This document shows, one piece after another, positions 34,551 to 43,366 of a stretch of DNA of 64,000 bases. This stretch comes from Fodinicurvata fenggangensis DSM 21160. Its GTDB lineage: Bacteria; Pseudomonadota; Alphaproteobacteria; Kiloniellales; DSM-21159. A program made the position numbers and the translations under genes. The DNA lies in contig NZ_JMLV01000009.1 in NCBI RefSeq assembly GCF_000686045.1, positions 98,492 through 162,491 of the forward strand, written 5' to 3'. The notes under the pieces were generated by a model that was not told the origin of the DNA, made no database searches, and saw only the letters and a list, made by a program, of their open reading frames with translations. Each line of letters begins with the position of its first letter. The stretch's first letter is position 1.

Positions 34551-34889
34551 TTTGGCACATAATACTGCGCAACCGAACACGCTCCAACGAATACGCTTGA
34601 ATACAGCTCGGATTATTTTCGCAAACCTTTAAGGCTGTAGCAAAACCCACAGAAGGGTTTCGTGATCTGTTTGCTTCAGCGCTCTTAGCCGTCACCTTTG
34701 CGAACAGCGTAGGGCTGCGTATATGGCGAAATGCGAAGAAATGGGCGGGAGTTGTTGGGGATTCTCCTGCGCATATCAGAGACTAAGTGGAAGAGTCCCT
34801 TGACTCCGCCATTTTTTGTTAGAATCAATAATTTGGGCTCTTCTCCATGAACGGGCGGCCGTGGAAGGCACTCGACCTCTAATAACCGC
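34551..34889. other. Gene-free stretch at the right edge of the accessory patch
   Basis: About 340 bases, poorer in GC than the surroundings, without a credible gene. It contains the right copy of the tRNA-end/ISL3-end repeat. The 10-bp sequence TTGGCACATA occurs twice 19 bases apart at its left edge (34533-34542 and 34552-34561). I see no promoter for ask here; the ask stop is at its right end. Confidence 0.5.
34804..34855. repeat. Right copy of the composite direct repeat
   Basis: CTCCGCCATTTT (34804-34815) and, after a 19-base insertion relative to the left copy, the 21-bp element starting GGGCTCTTCTCC (34835-34855). Both match the left copy next to tRNA-Ser exactly and in the same orientation. 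After the 21 bp the sequence no longer resembles the ISL3 end. Confidence 0.7.
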
Positions 34890-36323
34890 TCAGGCGACGC
34901 GGTTCTTTTGGGTTCTGGCAGCGCCGGTTTCGATCAGTGCGGCGTGCAGCGCCTTGACCGCCTCAGTCATTTCGCCGGTGCCGACGATGAACTGAACGTC
35001 TACATGCCGGCCGGTGTCCTGCACCGCGATCGGGTCGACCCCGGCTCTGGCCAATGCATTCAGGCCGTGGCGGGCGACCTGGAGTCCGGCCATGTTGCTG
35101 CCCACCGCGCTGACCAGGGCGACCTTGCGCACCTGTATTACAGCGGCCGGATAGGCGGAGAGGATTTCCTTCTCCACCGCCTGCATTGCCTTGAGTGTGC
35201 CTATGACGTAGTGGGTGATCGTGTTGGCGTTCGAGGTCTTGGAGACGATCCAGACATCATGGCGCGTCAGCGCCTTGAGGATCGTAGCGTCATACCCCTT
35301 GACGCCCACCATGTCCTGCTCGAACACCTGCAGCGCGACCAGCGGCAGCCCGGTGACCATCTCGACCCGCGCCGCGCCGCTGGTGTCGGAGTCGATCAGC
35401 GTGCCGGAATCGCCGGGGTCGAAGGCATTGGCCACCCGCAGCGGGATTTCGGCCTGCCGAAGGATCTTGGCCGCCGCGGGATGGATTGCCTCCATGCCGA
35501 GGTTCGAGAGCTGGTCGGCCATGTCGTAGTTGGTGTGGCCGATCTTGATGACCCGGTCCTCGCCCACCAGGCGGGGATCGGCACTGGACAGGTGGAATTC
35601 CTTGTGGATCACCGCCTCACGGGCGCCGGTGCGTGCGGCCAGATGGGCGAAGGTGACTTCGGAATAACCGCGGTCGAATTCCTTCATCAGTCCCTCGCTG
35701 CACTGGGCATATCCAGTTACGATGGGCATTTCGCGCGCCAAGTCGACATCGGCGAAGGCGTTGTCGAGCCGCGTGGCCAGTGACGGCTGGCTTTCGTCGC
35801 GCCAGCCGGTCAGGTCGATCAGGCGGGAGTTGACGCCGCACCGGGCCAGCAGCAGCACCGTGACGTAGGCTGAATGTGCCTCGCCAAGCCCCGAAAGCAG
35901 TTCGCGGATCGTTATCATCTGCTGGTCGAGCCGGAAATGCCCGTAGGAGCACAATCGCTGCAGGTCCAACAGGCAGGTGCGCGCACCTTCAATCCGTTCG
36001 CGGACGAACTTATCGGCTGAACTGCGGTCGCCAGGATGCTCAAGCAGCCGGCCATGTACTTCATCCATCGCCTCGGCGACCCGGTCGAGCGCGTCGCTCC
36101 AGCCCATACTGCTGTCCTCGGATGCGAATTGTCCGTAGACGCCCGGCGTGCCGGTCTTCTTGTTTTCCAAAAGCAGATCGGTGATGCCGCCATAGGCCGA
36201 AACGACGAAAACACGCTGATACAAAGCCTCTCCCTCGCGCCCACGGATGAAGAGCGACTCTACCAACTCGTCCGAACGGCTCATTGTCGTGCCACCGATC
36301 TTCTCGATCGTGTGCGTGCCCAT
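34890..36323 (-). CDS. ask: Ectoine-type aspartate kinase (Ask_Ect)
   Basis: A 477-residue aspartokinase starting MGTHTIEKIGGTTM, the variant kinase N-terminus of ectoine-cluster enzymes. It has VFVVSAYGGITDLLLENK and two C-terminal ACT-like regions. It phosphorylates aspartate toward aspartate semialdehyde, the precursor of diaminobutyrate, and the ectoine paralogue is usually less feedback-inhibited. ATG 36323 has GGAG eight bases upstream. It lies 73 bases after ectB with no ectC between them, so it is the last gene of the ectA-ectB-ask transcript. Confidence 0.9.
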   Translation of the reverse strand: MGTHTIEKIGGTTMSRSDELVESLFIRGREGEALYQRVFVVSAYGGITDLLLENKKTGTPGVYGQFASEDSSMGWSDALDRVAEAMDEVHGRLLEHPGDRSSADKFVRERIEGARTCLLDLQRLCSYGHFRLDQQMITIRELLSGLGEAHSAYVTVLLLARCGVNSRLIDLTGWRDESQPSLATRLDNAFADVDLAREMPIVTGYAQCSEGLMKEFDRGYSEVTFAHLAARTGAREAVIHKEFHLSSADPRLVGEDRVIKIGHTNYDMADQLSNLGMEAIHPAAAKILRQAEIPLRVANAFDPGDSGTLIDSDTSGAARVEMVTGLPLVALQVFEQDMVGVKGYDATILKALTRHDVWIVSKTSNANTITHYVIGTLKAMQAVEKEILSAYPAAVIQVRKVALVSAVGSNMAGLQVARHGLNALARAGVDPIAVQDTGRHVDVQFIVGTGEMTEAVKALHAALIETGAARTQKNRVA

Positions 36324-36396
36324 TATGGACTCCTTCTCGCTTGGGTGGGCTCGCTTGAGCTGGACCACCCTTCGGGGCAGGGTGAGTACAAGACAG

Positions 36397-37656
36397 TCAA
36401 CTGCGCACGGTTCCCGCCGCCGTGTCGAGGATGTCGAGTCCGGCCTCGAGTTGCTCGGTCGGAATGGTCAGCGGGGCCAGAACCTTGACCACCTCGCCAT
36501 AGGCGCCCGAGGTCTCGATGACCAGGCCGCGTTCGAAGCAGGCCGCGCAGATGCTGTCGGCCCGTTCGCCAGAACCCACGTCGATACCGCGCATCATGCC
36601 GCGGCCCTTGGTACGCGCGCCTGGCAGTTTCGCTGCGATCGCCTCCAGCCCCTGTTTCAGAATGTTGCCCTTGCGCCGGGTCTCGGATGCGAAGCTGTCG
36701 TCGACCCAGAACTTCTCGAGCGCGACGCGCCCGGTGACGAAGGCATGAGTGTTGCCGCGGAAGGTGCCGTTGTGCTCGGCCGGCTTCCAGATGTCGTACT
36801 CGGGCTTGATAAGCAGTGCCGCGAAGGGCAGCCCGAAGCCCGAGAACGACTTGGCCTGGGTAATCAGGTCGGGCATGATGCCCATCTCCTCGAACGAGAA
36901 GTAGCGCCCGGTCCGCCCGCAGCCAGCCTGGATGTCGTCGACGATCAGCAGCGCGCCATGGGCGCGCGCCAGCCGTTCGACCCCCTGCAGCCACTCGGCC
37001 GAGCAGGCGTTCAAGCCGCCTTCGCCCTGTACCGTCTCGACGATGAAGGCAGCGGGGACGTCCAGGCCCGAGGAGGGATTGTCGAGCATCGCCTGCAGGA
37101 TTGCGAGTGTATCCACGCCTTCGCCCAGGGAACCCTCGAAGGGCATGTGCGTGACGTCGTTCAGTGAAACGCCGCCGCCCGCGCGCTTGTCGGCGCTGCC
37201 GGTCGCAGCCAGCGCCCCCAGCGTCATGCCATGAAAACTGTTGGTGAAGGCGATGACGTTCCTGCGCCCCGTCACCTTGCGCGCGAGCTTCAACGCCGCT
37301 TCCACGGCGTTGGTGCCGGTGGGACCGGTCATCATCACCTTGTGGCCCATCTTCCGTGGCTTGAGAATCAAACGCTCGAAGGCCTCCAGGAACTCGCCCT
37401 TCATGCTGGTATACATGTCGAGCCCGTGGGCAATGCCATCCGCGGTGATGTGGTCGATCAGCGCCGCCTTCATGTCTGGGTCGTTGTGACCGTAGTTGAG
37501 CACCGAGCAGCCGGCGAGAAAATCGATATACTCGCGCCCCTCACTGTCGCGCAGGATTGCATTCTGCGCGCTGGTGAAGACAACCGGAAAGCTGCGGCAA
37601 TAGCTGCGCACGATGGATTCGCGGCGCTCGAAAATGTCGATCTTGGCAAGGTTCAT
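36397..37656 (-). CDS. ectB: Diaminobutyrate--2-oxoglutarate transaminase
   Basis: A 419-residue class III aminotransferase. It begins MNLAKIDIFERRESIVRSYC as EctB proteins do, has MTGPTGTNAVEAALKLAR at the cofactor phosphate site, and the PLP Lys in ITQAKSFSGFGLPF. It makes 2,4-diaminobutyrate from aspartate semialdehyde with glutamate as donor. ATG 37656 is preceded by GGAGG at six bases. It follows ectA after 37 bases. Confidence 0.94.
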   Translation of the reverse strand: MNLAKIDIFERRESIVRSYCRSFPVVFTSAQNAILRDSEGREYIDFLAGCSVLNYGHNDPDMKAALIDHITADGIAHGLDMYTSMKGEFLEAFERLILKPRKMGHKVMMTGPTGTNAVEAALKLARKVTGRRNVIAFTNSFHGMTLGALAATGSADKRAGGGVSLNDVTHMPFEGSLGEGVDTLAILQAMLDNPSSGLDVPAAFIVETVQGEGGLNACSAEWLQGVERLARAHGALLIVDDIQAGCGRTGRYFSFEEMGIMPDLITQAKSFSGFGLPFAALLIKPEYDIWKPAEHNGTFRGNTHAFVTGRVALEKFWVDDSFASETRRKGNILKQGLEAIAAKLPGARTKGRGMMRGIDVGSGERADSICAACFERGLVIETSGAYGEVVKVLAPLTIPTEQLEAGLDILDTAAGTVRS

Positions 37657-37693
37657 TCTGGGCCTCCTGAAGGCTGTGGGCTCATGTGTCGGA

Positions 37694-38266
37694 TCAAGGG
37701 GCGACCTTGGCCTTGCCATCCTCCGTGGCGGTTTTGCGGGCTTCGTTGGCCTCGATCTCGCTGATCGTGACCATGTATTCAGTGGCGTGTCGGCCCTCGA
37801 AATGCGTGTCGCGCTTGTAGTGAGGTTCGCGCTCAAGTGTGGCGTCCATATGGTCGGCGAAGGAGTTGAACAGCGCCCAGCTCGCCTCGTTGTCGGCGGT
37901 GATCGTTGTCTGCAGCCGCTTGATGTCGGCGCAGACGTCGCGCGCCAGCAGATGCTCCAGCATCCGTCGCGCCACGCCCATGCCGCGGGCCTTGGAATCG
38001 ACGGCGACCTGCCAGATGAACAGCGTTTCGGGATCGCTAGGCAAGATGAAGGCGGAAACCCAGCCTACGATCTGGCCGTCAAGTTCAGCGATCACACAGG
38101 TTTCACCGAAATGGTCGCATTGCAGTGTGTTGCAGTACATCGAATTCTCGTCGAGCGGCCCGCTCTCGCGGATCAACTGCCACACATCCGAGCCGTCCTC
38201 CGACGTTGCCGCCCGAAGCGTCAGCCCATCGCTTGCCCCGTCTTTCGTCTTGTCACGCTCGGCCAT
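37694..38266 (-). CDS. ectA: Diaminobutyrate acetyltransferase
   Basis: A 190-residue GNAT-fold enzyme. EctA features are SDVWQLIRESGPLDENSMYC near the N-terminus, WVSAFILPSDPETLFIWQVA and the acetyl-CoA loop ARGMGVARRMLEHLL. It acetylates diaminobutyrate to N-gamma-acetyl-diaminobutyrate. Two starts are possible: ATG 38266, with AAGG eight bases before, and ATG 38293, which lacks a ribosome-binding site at proper distance; I use the first. A nine-codon open frame with a strong Shine-Dalgarno lies just upstream. It is the first gene of the ectA-ectB-ask operon. Confidence 0.92.
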   Translation of the reverse strand: MAERDKTKDGASDGLTLRAATSEDGSDVWQLIRESGPLDENSMYCNTLQCDHFGETCVIAELDGQIVGWVSAFILPSDPETLFIWQVAVDSKARGMGVARRMLEHLLARDVCADIKRLQTTITADNEASWALFNSFADHMDATLEREPHYKRDTHFEGRHATEYMVTISEIEANEARKTATEDGKAKVAP

Positions 38267-38280
38267 GATTCCATCCTTGT

Positions 38281-38307
38281 CTAAAGCATCCATATCTTTG
38301 TGGACAT
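38281..38307 (-). other. Possible leader peptide (MSTKIWML) upstream of ectA
   Basis: ATG at 38307 follows AGGAG at four bases, the best ribosome-binding site in this region, and opens an eight-residue frame that stops at 38281. The stop lies 14 bases before the ectA ATG at 38266. It may be a translated leader, or the Shine-Dalgarno may have lost its proper start codon. Confidence 0.35.
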
Positions 38308-38404
38308 CCTACTCCTTTCTGCACCCCACGTCGTGGGTTATCGCCGGGATGCGGCATTGACGCGCGGAGTCGGGCGGGAATAATCAACGAGATATTAAGG
38401 CGAA

Positions 38405-38422
38405 GACATATTATAGAATGTC
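38405..38422. promoter_or_regulatory. Candidate ectA promoter -10 region within an imperfect palindrome
   Basis: On the minus strand a perfect TATAAT is flanked by GACAT/ATGTC arms (14 of 18 bases symmetrical), about 100 bases upstream of the ectA leader. A -35 match is poor, as expected for an osmotically controlled promoter, but that is conjecture. Confidence 0.35.
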
Positions 38423-38575
38423 AATTTCTGGTTGCTACCATACGCCGCATTCTCTACTGTTCAATTTTGTATTTTGATGCTGTGTACCTGCGCTGCGATT
38501 CTTTTCACAGGCGGCTTTGGCTTTTCGGCGCTTCCGTTAGACCGGGTCAGCTGATTGCGTTCAAGGAGATCCACA

Positions 38576-40042
38576 ATGAGCGACCAGAAGCCCGCTTCGC
38601 CAGGACAGACTCCTCCTGACGATTCGTCCCAGGAATTGGCGTCGCGCTTTCCGACCGCCTATACGATCCTGTTTCTTCTGATTGTGCTGGTGGCGGCGCT
38701 GACCTGGATCATTCCCGCCGGTGAATATGAGCGGGAGATGAACGAGGAGGTCGGCCGGGAAGTTGCCGTGGCCGATACCTATAGCGAAGTGGAGTCGAAC
38801 CCGCAGGGGCCCTTCGATGTTCTGCTGGCGCCCATTGGCGGCTTCTATGATCCAGACAGCTATGCCGCCAACGCCATCGACGTTGCTCTGTTCGTGCTGA
38901 TGCTGGGTGGGTTCCTGGGGGTCGTGAATGCCACGGGGTCCATTGATACCGGAATCCGATCGGCCATGCTGGCCATGAAGGGGCGGGAGGTCTGGATGAT
39001 TCCGATCCTGATGTGCCTCTTCGCGGCCGGCGGGACGACCTATGGCATGGCCGAGGAGACGCTGGCCTTCTACATTATCCTGCTTCCGGTCGTGCTGCGC
39101 GCCGGATTCGATGCGGTGACAGGGGTGGCCATCATCCTGGTCGGAGCGGGGATCGGCGTGCTCGGTTCCACGATCAATCCCTTCGCTACGATTATCGCAT
39201 CCAATGCCGCCGGAATTCCCTTTACCGATGGGATCGTCCTGCGCTTCATCATTCTGCTGGGTGGCCTGGCAATCTGCATCGCCTATGTCATGCGCTATGC
39301 CACCAGGGTCAAGGCGGACCGCAGCCGGTCGGTGGTTTCCCGGCAGTGGTCGGCGCACGAGAAGATCTTTCTGGGGGGCCAAGCCGACACCAACACGATA
39401 GACAGACTTAGCGGCACGCAGAAGGTGATCCTGGTGATCTTTGCCGCGACTTTCGCCGTGATGATCTGGGGCGTTTCCTCGCAGGGCTGGTGGATGGCGC
39501 GGATGGGGGCGCTGTTCCTTGGTTCCGCTATTCTTGTGGGATTGATCGCCAGGCTGGGCGAGAAGAAGCTCACAGGATCGTTCATAGACGGGGCGCGCGA
39601 GCTTCTTGGAGTGGCCCTGATTATCGGGCTGGCGCGCGGCATCGTCGTGATCATGGAACAGGGCCGTATTGCCGACACCATCCTCCATGCCTCGGCCGAG
39701 GCTCTGTCCGATCTCTCCAGCGTGGTCTTCATCAACACCATGTTCGCGATCGAACTGGGAATGAGTTTCTTCGTTCCCTCGTCGTCCGGTCTGGCTGTCC
39801 TGTCGATGCCCATCCTGGCACCACTGGCCGATTTTGCGGGCGTGGGACGGGATCTGGTCGTAACGGCCTACCAGTCGGCGAACGGCCTGGTGAACCTGAT
39901 CAATCCGACATTTGCGGTGGTGGTCGGTGGCCTTGCCATTGGCCGAGTGCCCTATGATCGCTGGATTGCCTTCATCTGGCCGCTTTTGCTGATCCTATTG
40001 GTCTTCATAGCCGCCGTGCTCAGTCTTGGCACAGTGGTATAG
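38576..40042 (+). CDS. YfcC-family transporter, probable arginine/ornithine exchanger
   Basis: A 488-residue polytopic protein of the YfcC/ArcD-like family. It starts with a 25-residue polar segment, then FPTAYTILFLLIVLVAALTW and IIPAGEYE, and carries the conserved FAAGGTTYGMAEET and SINPF-like GSTINPFATIIASNAAG motifs (read as separate blocks), about twelve membrane segments. Its place at the head of arcA-arcB-arcC argues that it exchanges external arginine for ornithine. ATG 38576 is preceded by AAGGAG at seven bases. Confidence 0.86.
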   Translation: MSDQKPASPGQTPPDDSSQELASRFPTAYTILFLLIVLVAALTWIIPAGEYEREMNEEVGREVAVADTYSEVESNPQGPFDVLLAPIGGFYDPDSYAANAIDVALFVLMLGGFLGVVNATGSIDTGIRSAMLAMKGREVWMIPILMCLFAAGGTTYGMAEETLAFYIILLPVVLRAGFDAVTGVAIILVGAGIGVLGSTINPFATIIASNAAGIPFTDGIVLRFIILLGGLAICIAYVMRYATRVKADRSRSVVSRQWSAHEKIFLGGQADTNTIDRLSGTQKVILVIFAATFAVMIWGVSSQGWWMARMGALFLGSAILVGLIARLGEKKLTGSFIDGARELLGVALIIGLARGIVVIMEQGRIADTILHASAEALSDLSSVVFINTMFAIELGMSFFVPSSSGLAVLSMPILAPLADFAGVGRDLVVTAYQSANGLVNLINPTFAVVVGGLAIGRVPYDRWIAFIWPLLLILLVFIAAVLSLGTVV

Positions 40043-40063
40043 CTCCCGGGAGCAAGCGATATC

Positions 40064-41293
40064 ATGTCCGAGTCTTCTCTTGGCGTTCATTCCGAAACCG
40101 GTCGACTGCGGCAGGTGGTCGTCTGCCGACCGGGACTGGCGCACCGCCGCCTGACGCCCTCGAATTGCGCGGACCTGCTTTTCGATGATGTCTTCTGGGT
40201 CAAGCAGGCGCAGAAGGACCATGATGTCTTCGCCGACATCATGCGCCGGGAGGGGGTCGAGGTCCTGGATGTCAACAGACTGCTGGGCGAGACCCTCGAT
40301 ATTTCGGATGCCCGCAAGATGGTGCTGGACCACAGGATCACCCCGAACTTCATCGGTGTCGGGATGCTGGAGGAGTTGCGCGCCTGGGCGGCCGAACTCT
40401 CGGGACCAGCTCTGGCGGAATACCTGATCGGCGGCCTGTCCGTCGCCGATCTGCCTTTTCATCCCACCGGCATGTTCGGAAGCTATCTCGGCCATCACGG
40501 ATTCATTCTGCCGCCCTTGCCGAACTTCCTCTTCACCCGGGACAACTCGGCCTGGATCTATTCAGGCGTAACCCTCAACCCGATGTACTGGCAGGCCCGC
40601 CGCCACGAGACCCTACTGACGGCGGCAATCTATCGCTTCCACCCGAAATTCGCCGGCAAGGTCGATGTTCTCTGGGGTGATCCCGAAAAGGACCACGGCC
40701 TGGCCACGCTGGAGGGCGGGGACATCATGCCCGTGGGCAATGGCCTGGTCCTGATCGGCATGGGCGAGCGCACATCGCCCCAGGGTGTTGGCCTGCTGGC
40801 CGAGGCGCTTTTTGCTCGGGGCGCGGCCGAGCGCGTCCTGGCCTGCCAGATACCGAAATCCCGTGCTGCCATGCATCTCGACACGGTCTTTACCTTTTGC
40901 GGGGAGGATGTCGTGACGAGCTTCAAGGAAGTGGCGGACGAGATGACCTGCTTTGACCTGCGGCCGGGCGAGGGCAGCGCCCCGCTGTCCATCCGGCATG
41001 ACAAGCGCCCCATGTTCGAGGTCGTGGCCGAGGCAATGGGCTACAAGGCGCTGAGGGTGATTCCAACGGGCGGCAATGATCCCTTCGAGCGCGAGCGCGA
41101 GCAGTGGAATGACGGCAACAATGTCCTGTCCCTGCGCCCTGGTGTTGTCGTCGGCTATGACCGCAATGACGATACCAACGCGGCGCTGCGCGCCGAAGGT
41201 ATCGAGGTGCTGGAGGTGCCTGGTGCCGAATTGGGGCGCGGGCGTGGTGGAGGGCGCTGCATGAGCTGTCCGACCATGCGAGATCCTGCATAA
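40064..41293 (+). CDS. arcA: Arginine deiminase
   Basis: A 409-residue arginine deiminase. Catalytic blocks are [12 protein letters not shown] (Asp), [11 protein letters not shown] (His and Asp) and the nucleophile Cys in [13 protein letters not shown] near the C-terminus. It turns arginine into citrulline and ammonia. It starts 21 bases after the exchanger gene; a perfect 12-bp palindrome GCTCCCGGGAGC lies across the gap at the exchanger's stop codon. First enzyme of the ATP-yielding deiminase pathway. Confidence 0.95.
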   Translation: MSESSLGVHSETGRLRQVVVCRPGLAHRRLTPSNCADLLFDDVFWVKQAQKDHDVFADIMRREGVEVLDVNRLLGETLDISDARKMVLDHRITPNFIGVGMLEELRAWAAELSGPALAEYLIGGLSVADLPFHPTGMFGSYLGHHGFILPPLPNFLFTRDNSAWIYSGVTLNPMYWQARRHETLLTAAIYRFHPKFAGKVDVLWGDPEKDHGLATLEGGDIMPVGNGLVLIGMGERTSPQGVGLLAEALFARGAAERVLACQIPKSRAAMHLDTVFTFCGEDVVTSFKEVADEMTCFDLRPGEGSAPLSIRHDKRPMFEVVAEAMGYKALRVIPTGGNDPFEREREQWNDGNNVLSLRPGVVVGYDRNDDTNAALRAEGIEVLEVPGAELGRGRGGGRCMSCPTMRDPA

Positions 41294-41313
41294 ACCCTGG
41301 AGGGAACAAAGCC

Positions 41314-42315
41314 ATGGCCTTCAATCTCAGAAATCGCCACTTCCTGACCCTGCGGGATTTCACGCCGCAGGAGATCGCTTTCCTCCTGAAGCTGTCGACG
41401 GATCTCAAGGCTGCGAAATATGCGGGCACCGAGGTCCCACAACTCCGGGGCAAGGAGATTGCGCTGATTTTCGAGAAGGATTCCACCCGCACGCGGGTGG
41501 GCTTCGAAGTCGCCGCCCATGACCAGGGAGCGCTGGTCACCTATCTGGGACCATCCGGAACCCATTTGGGGCGCAAGGAAACCGTGAAGGACACGGCCCG
41601 GGTCCTTGGCCGGGTCTATGATGCCATCGAATACAGAGGCTTCGGGCAGAAGGTTGTCGAGGAACTGGCCCAGTATGCGGGTGTTCCGGTCTATAACGGC
41701 CTGACCGATGAATTCCATCCGACCCAGATCCTGGCCGATTTCCTGACCATGCAGGAGCACTCCGAGAAACCTTTGCGCCGCGTCGCATTCGCATTCCTGG
41801 GAGATGTCGCCAACAACATGGGCGACAGCCTGATGATCGGGGCGGCAAAGATGGGCATGGATATACGACTTTGCGGTCCGCAAAGCTGCTGGCCGCACAA
41901 GGAAATCGAAGAAGAGGCCAGGGCCATTGCAAAGGAGACCGATGCTCGGATCACGGTGACAGACGACTTGGACAAGGCCGTCGATGGCGTCGATTTCATC
42001 TATACCGATGTCTGGGTATCGATGGGGGAGGCAAAGGAGAAGTGGGCGGAACGCATCAAGCTTCTCATGCCCTATCAGGTCAATGCCGAAGTCATGGCGA
42101 AAAGCGGCAATCCACGCGTGAAGTTCATGCACTGCCTGCCGGCATTCCATAACACGGAGACCGGCGTGGGAGAGGAAATTGCCGAGAGCTTCGGGATCGA
42201 GGCCATGGAGGTGACGGAAGAGGTCTTCGAAGGTCCAGCCTCGATCGTTTTCGAACAGGCGGAGAACCGGCTGCACACGATCAAGGCGGTCCTTGTGGCC
42301 ACACTTGGGAGCTGA
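41314..42315 (+). CDS. arcB: Catabolic ornithine carbamoyltransferase
   Basis: A 333-residue transcarbamoylase. [13 protein letters not shown] binds carbamoyl phosphate, [12 protein letters not shown] and MHCLPAFHN bind ornithine/citrulline and close the site. The length and the FEKDSTRTR form match the catabolic/OTCase branch. In this operon it should run toward ornithine and carbamoyl phosphate. It is followed seven bases later by the carbamate kinase gene. Confidence 0.95.
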   Translation: MAFNLRNRHFLTLRDFTPQEIAFLLKLSTDLKAAKYAGTEVPQLRGKEIALIFEKDSTRTRVGFEVAAHDQGALVTYLGPSGTHLGRKETVKDTARVLGRVYDAIEYRGFGQKVVEELAQYAGVPVYNGLTDEFHPTQILADFLTMQEHSEKPLRRVAFAFLGDVANNMGDSLMIGAAKMGMDIRLCGPQSCWPHKEIEEEARAIAKETDARITVTDDLDKAVDGVDFIYTDVWVSMGEAKEKWAERIKLLMPYQVNAEVMAKSGNPRVKFMHCLPAFHNTETGVGEEIAESFGIEAMEVTEEVFEGPASIVFEQAENRLHTIKAVLVATLGS

Positions 42316-42322
42316 AGGGGCG

Positions 42323-43237
42323 ATGCTGGTCGTTGCAGCACTTGGCGGAAATGCCCTTTTGAAGCGCGGGGAGCCGCTTACAGCGGAGAATCAGCGCCGG
42401 AACGTACAGGAAGCAGCGCGCTCCCTGGCGGAAATCGTACGCGCAGGGCATGCGCTGGTCGTCACGCACGGCAATGGCCCCCAGGTCGGGCTCCTTGCCC
42501 TGCAGGGCGCGGCCTACAAGCCGGACGAGCTCTATCCGCTGGACGTACTGGGTGCCGAAACGGAAGGCATGATCGGCTATCTGATCGAGCAGGAACTCGA
42601 GAACGAACTGGGTCATGACCGTCCGGTAGCGACCCTCTTGACGCAGGTTCTGGTCGATCCGGCAGACCCGGCCTTCAAGAAGCCGACGAAATTCGTGGGC
42701 CCCGTCTATTCGGAGGAAGAAGCAAAGCAGCTTGCCGACCAGCGGGATTGGGATATCGCGAAGGACGGGACTTACTGGCGGCGCGTCGTGCCCTCTCCTA
42801 AACCCAAGGACATTCCGGACCTGAGGGTATTGCAGCTGCTGCTGGACCAGGGCGTGGTGATCATCTGCACGGGCGGCGGCGGCATTCCCGTGATTGAAAG
42901 GGCCGACGGCGCCATGATCGGCATCGAGGCCGTAATCGACAAAGATGCAGCCAGCGCGCTGCTGGCCGAGCGGCTGAAGGCCGATGCCCTCCTGATGCTG
43001 ACGGACGTGGATGCAGTGTACCGTGATTTCGGAAGCGAGACGGCTGAAGCGATCCGTCATCTATCGGCTGACGAAGCGGAGGCGCTGGTTTTGCCGGATG
43101 GGTCCATGGGGCCCAAGGTGGAATCAGCCGTGGCCTTTAGCCGTGCCGGAGATGGCTTTGCAGGCATTGGCCGCTTGAGCGATGCCCTTGCCATCCTTGA
43201 GCAACGTGCCGGGACCGTGGTGTCCACGCAAGGCTGA
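42323..43237 (+). CDS. arcC: Carbamate kinase
   Basis: A 304-residue amino-acid-kinase-fold enzyme starting MLVVAALGGNALLKRGEPL. Further motifs are THGNGPQVGLL, CTGGGGIPVIE and LMLTDVDAVY. It makes ATP from carbamoyl phosphate and ADP, completing the arginine deiminase pathway. ATG 42323 was chosen because the family starts with the GGNAL segment; the frame extends ten codons upstream into arcB. Confidence 0.95.
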   Translation: MLVVAALGGNALLKRGEPLTAENQRRNVQEAARSLAEIVRAGHALVVTHGNGPQVGLLALQGAAYKPDELYPLDVLGAETEGMIGYLIEQELENELGHDRPVATLLTQVLVDPADPAFKKPTKFVGPVYSEEEAKQLADQRDWDIAKDGTYWRRVVPSPKPKDIPDLRVLQLLLDQGVVIICTGGGGIPVIERADGAMIGIEAVIDKDAASALLAERLKADALLMLTDVDAVYRDFGSETAEAIRHLSADEAEALVLPDGSMGPKVESAVAFSRAGDGFAGIGRLSDALAILEQRAGTVVSTQG

Positions 43238-43366
43238 GGCCCGCCCTGTGGAACCGTGGAAAAGTTCCCTGGCAGAAGGGGGTGGGGCTGGTAAAGCAGG
43301 ATCGGCTCCGCACTGGGCTGTATGCCCTGCAGGCTTTTACTACATGAAACCAGGACGGATGGACCC

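Noticed and set aside
36324..36396. Possible ectC remnant between ectB and ask
   Set aside because: All frames of the 73 bases were read; no EctC-like stretch was found, only a short ACCCT/AGGGT stem and the ask ribosome-binding site.
38308..38575. FNR/Anr box for the arginine deiminase operon
   Set aside because: Single ATCAA and TTGAT halves occur but never as TTGAT-N4-ATCAA.
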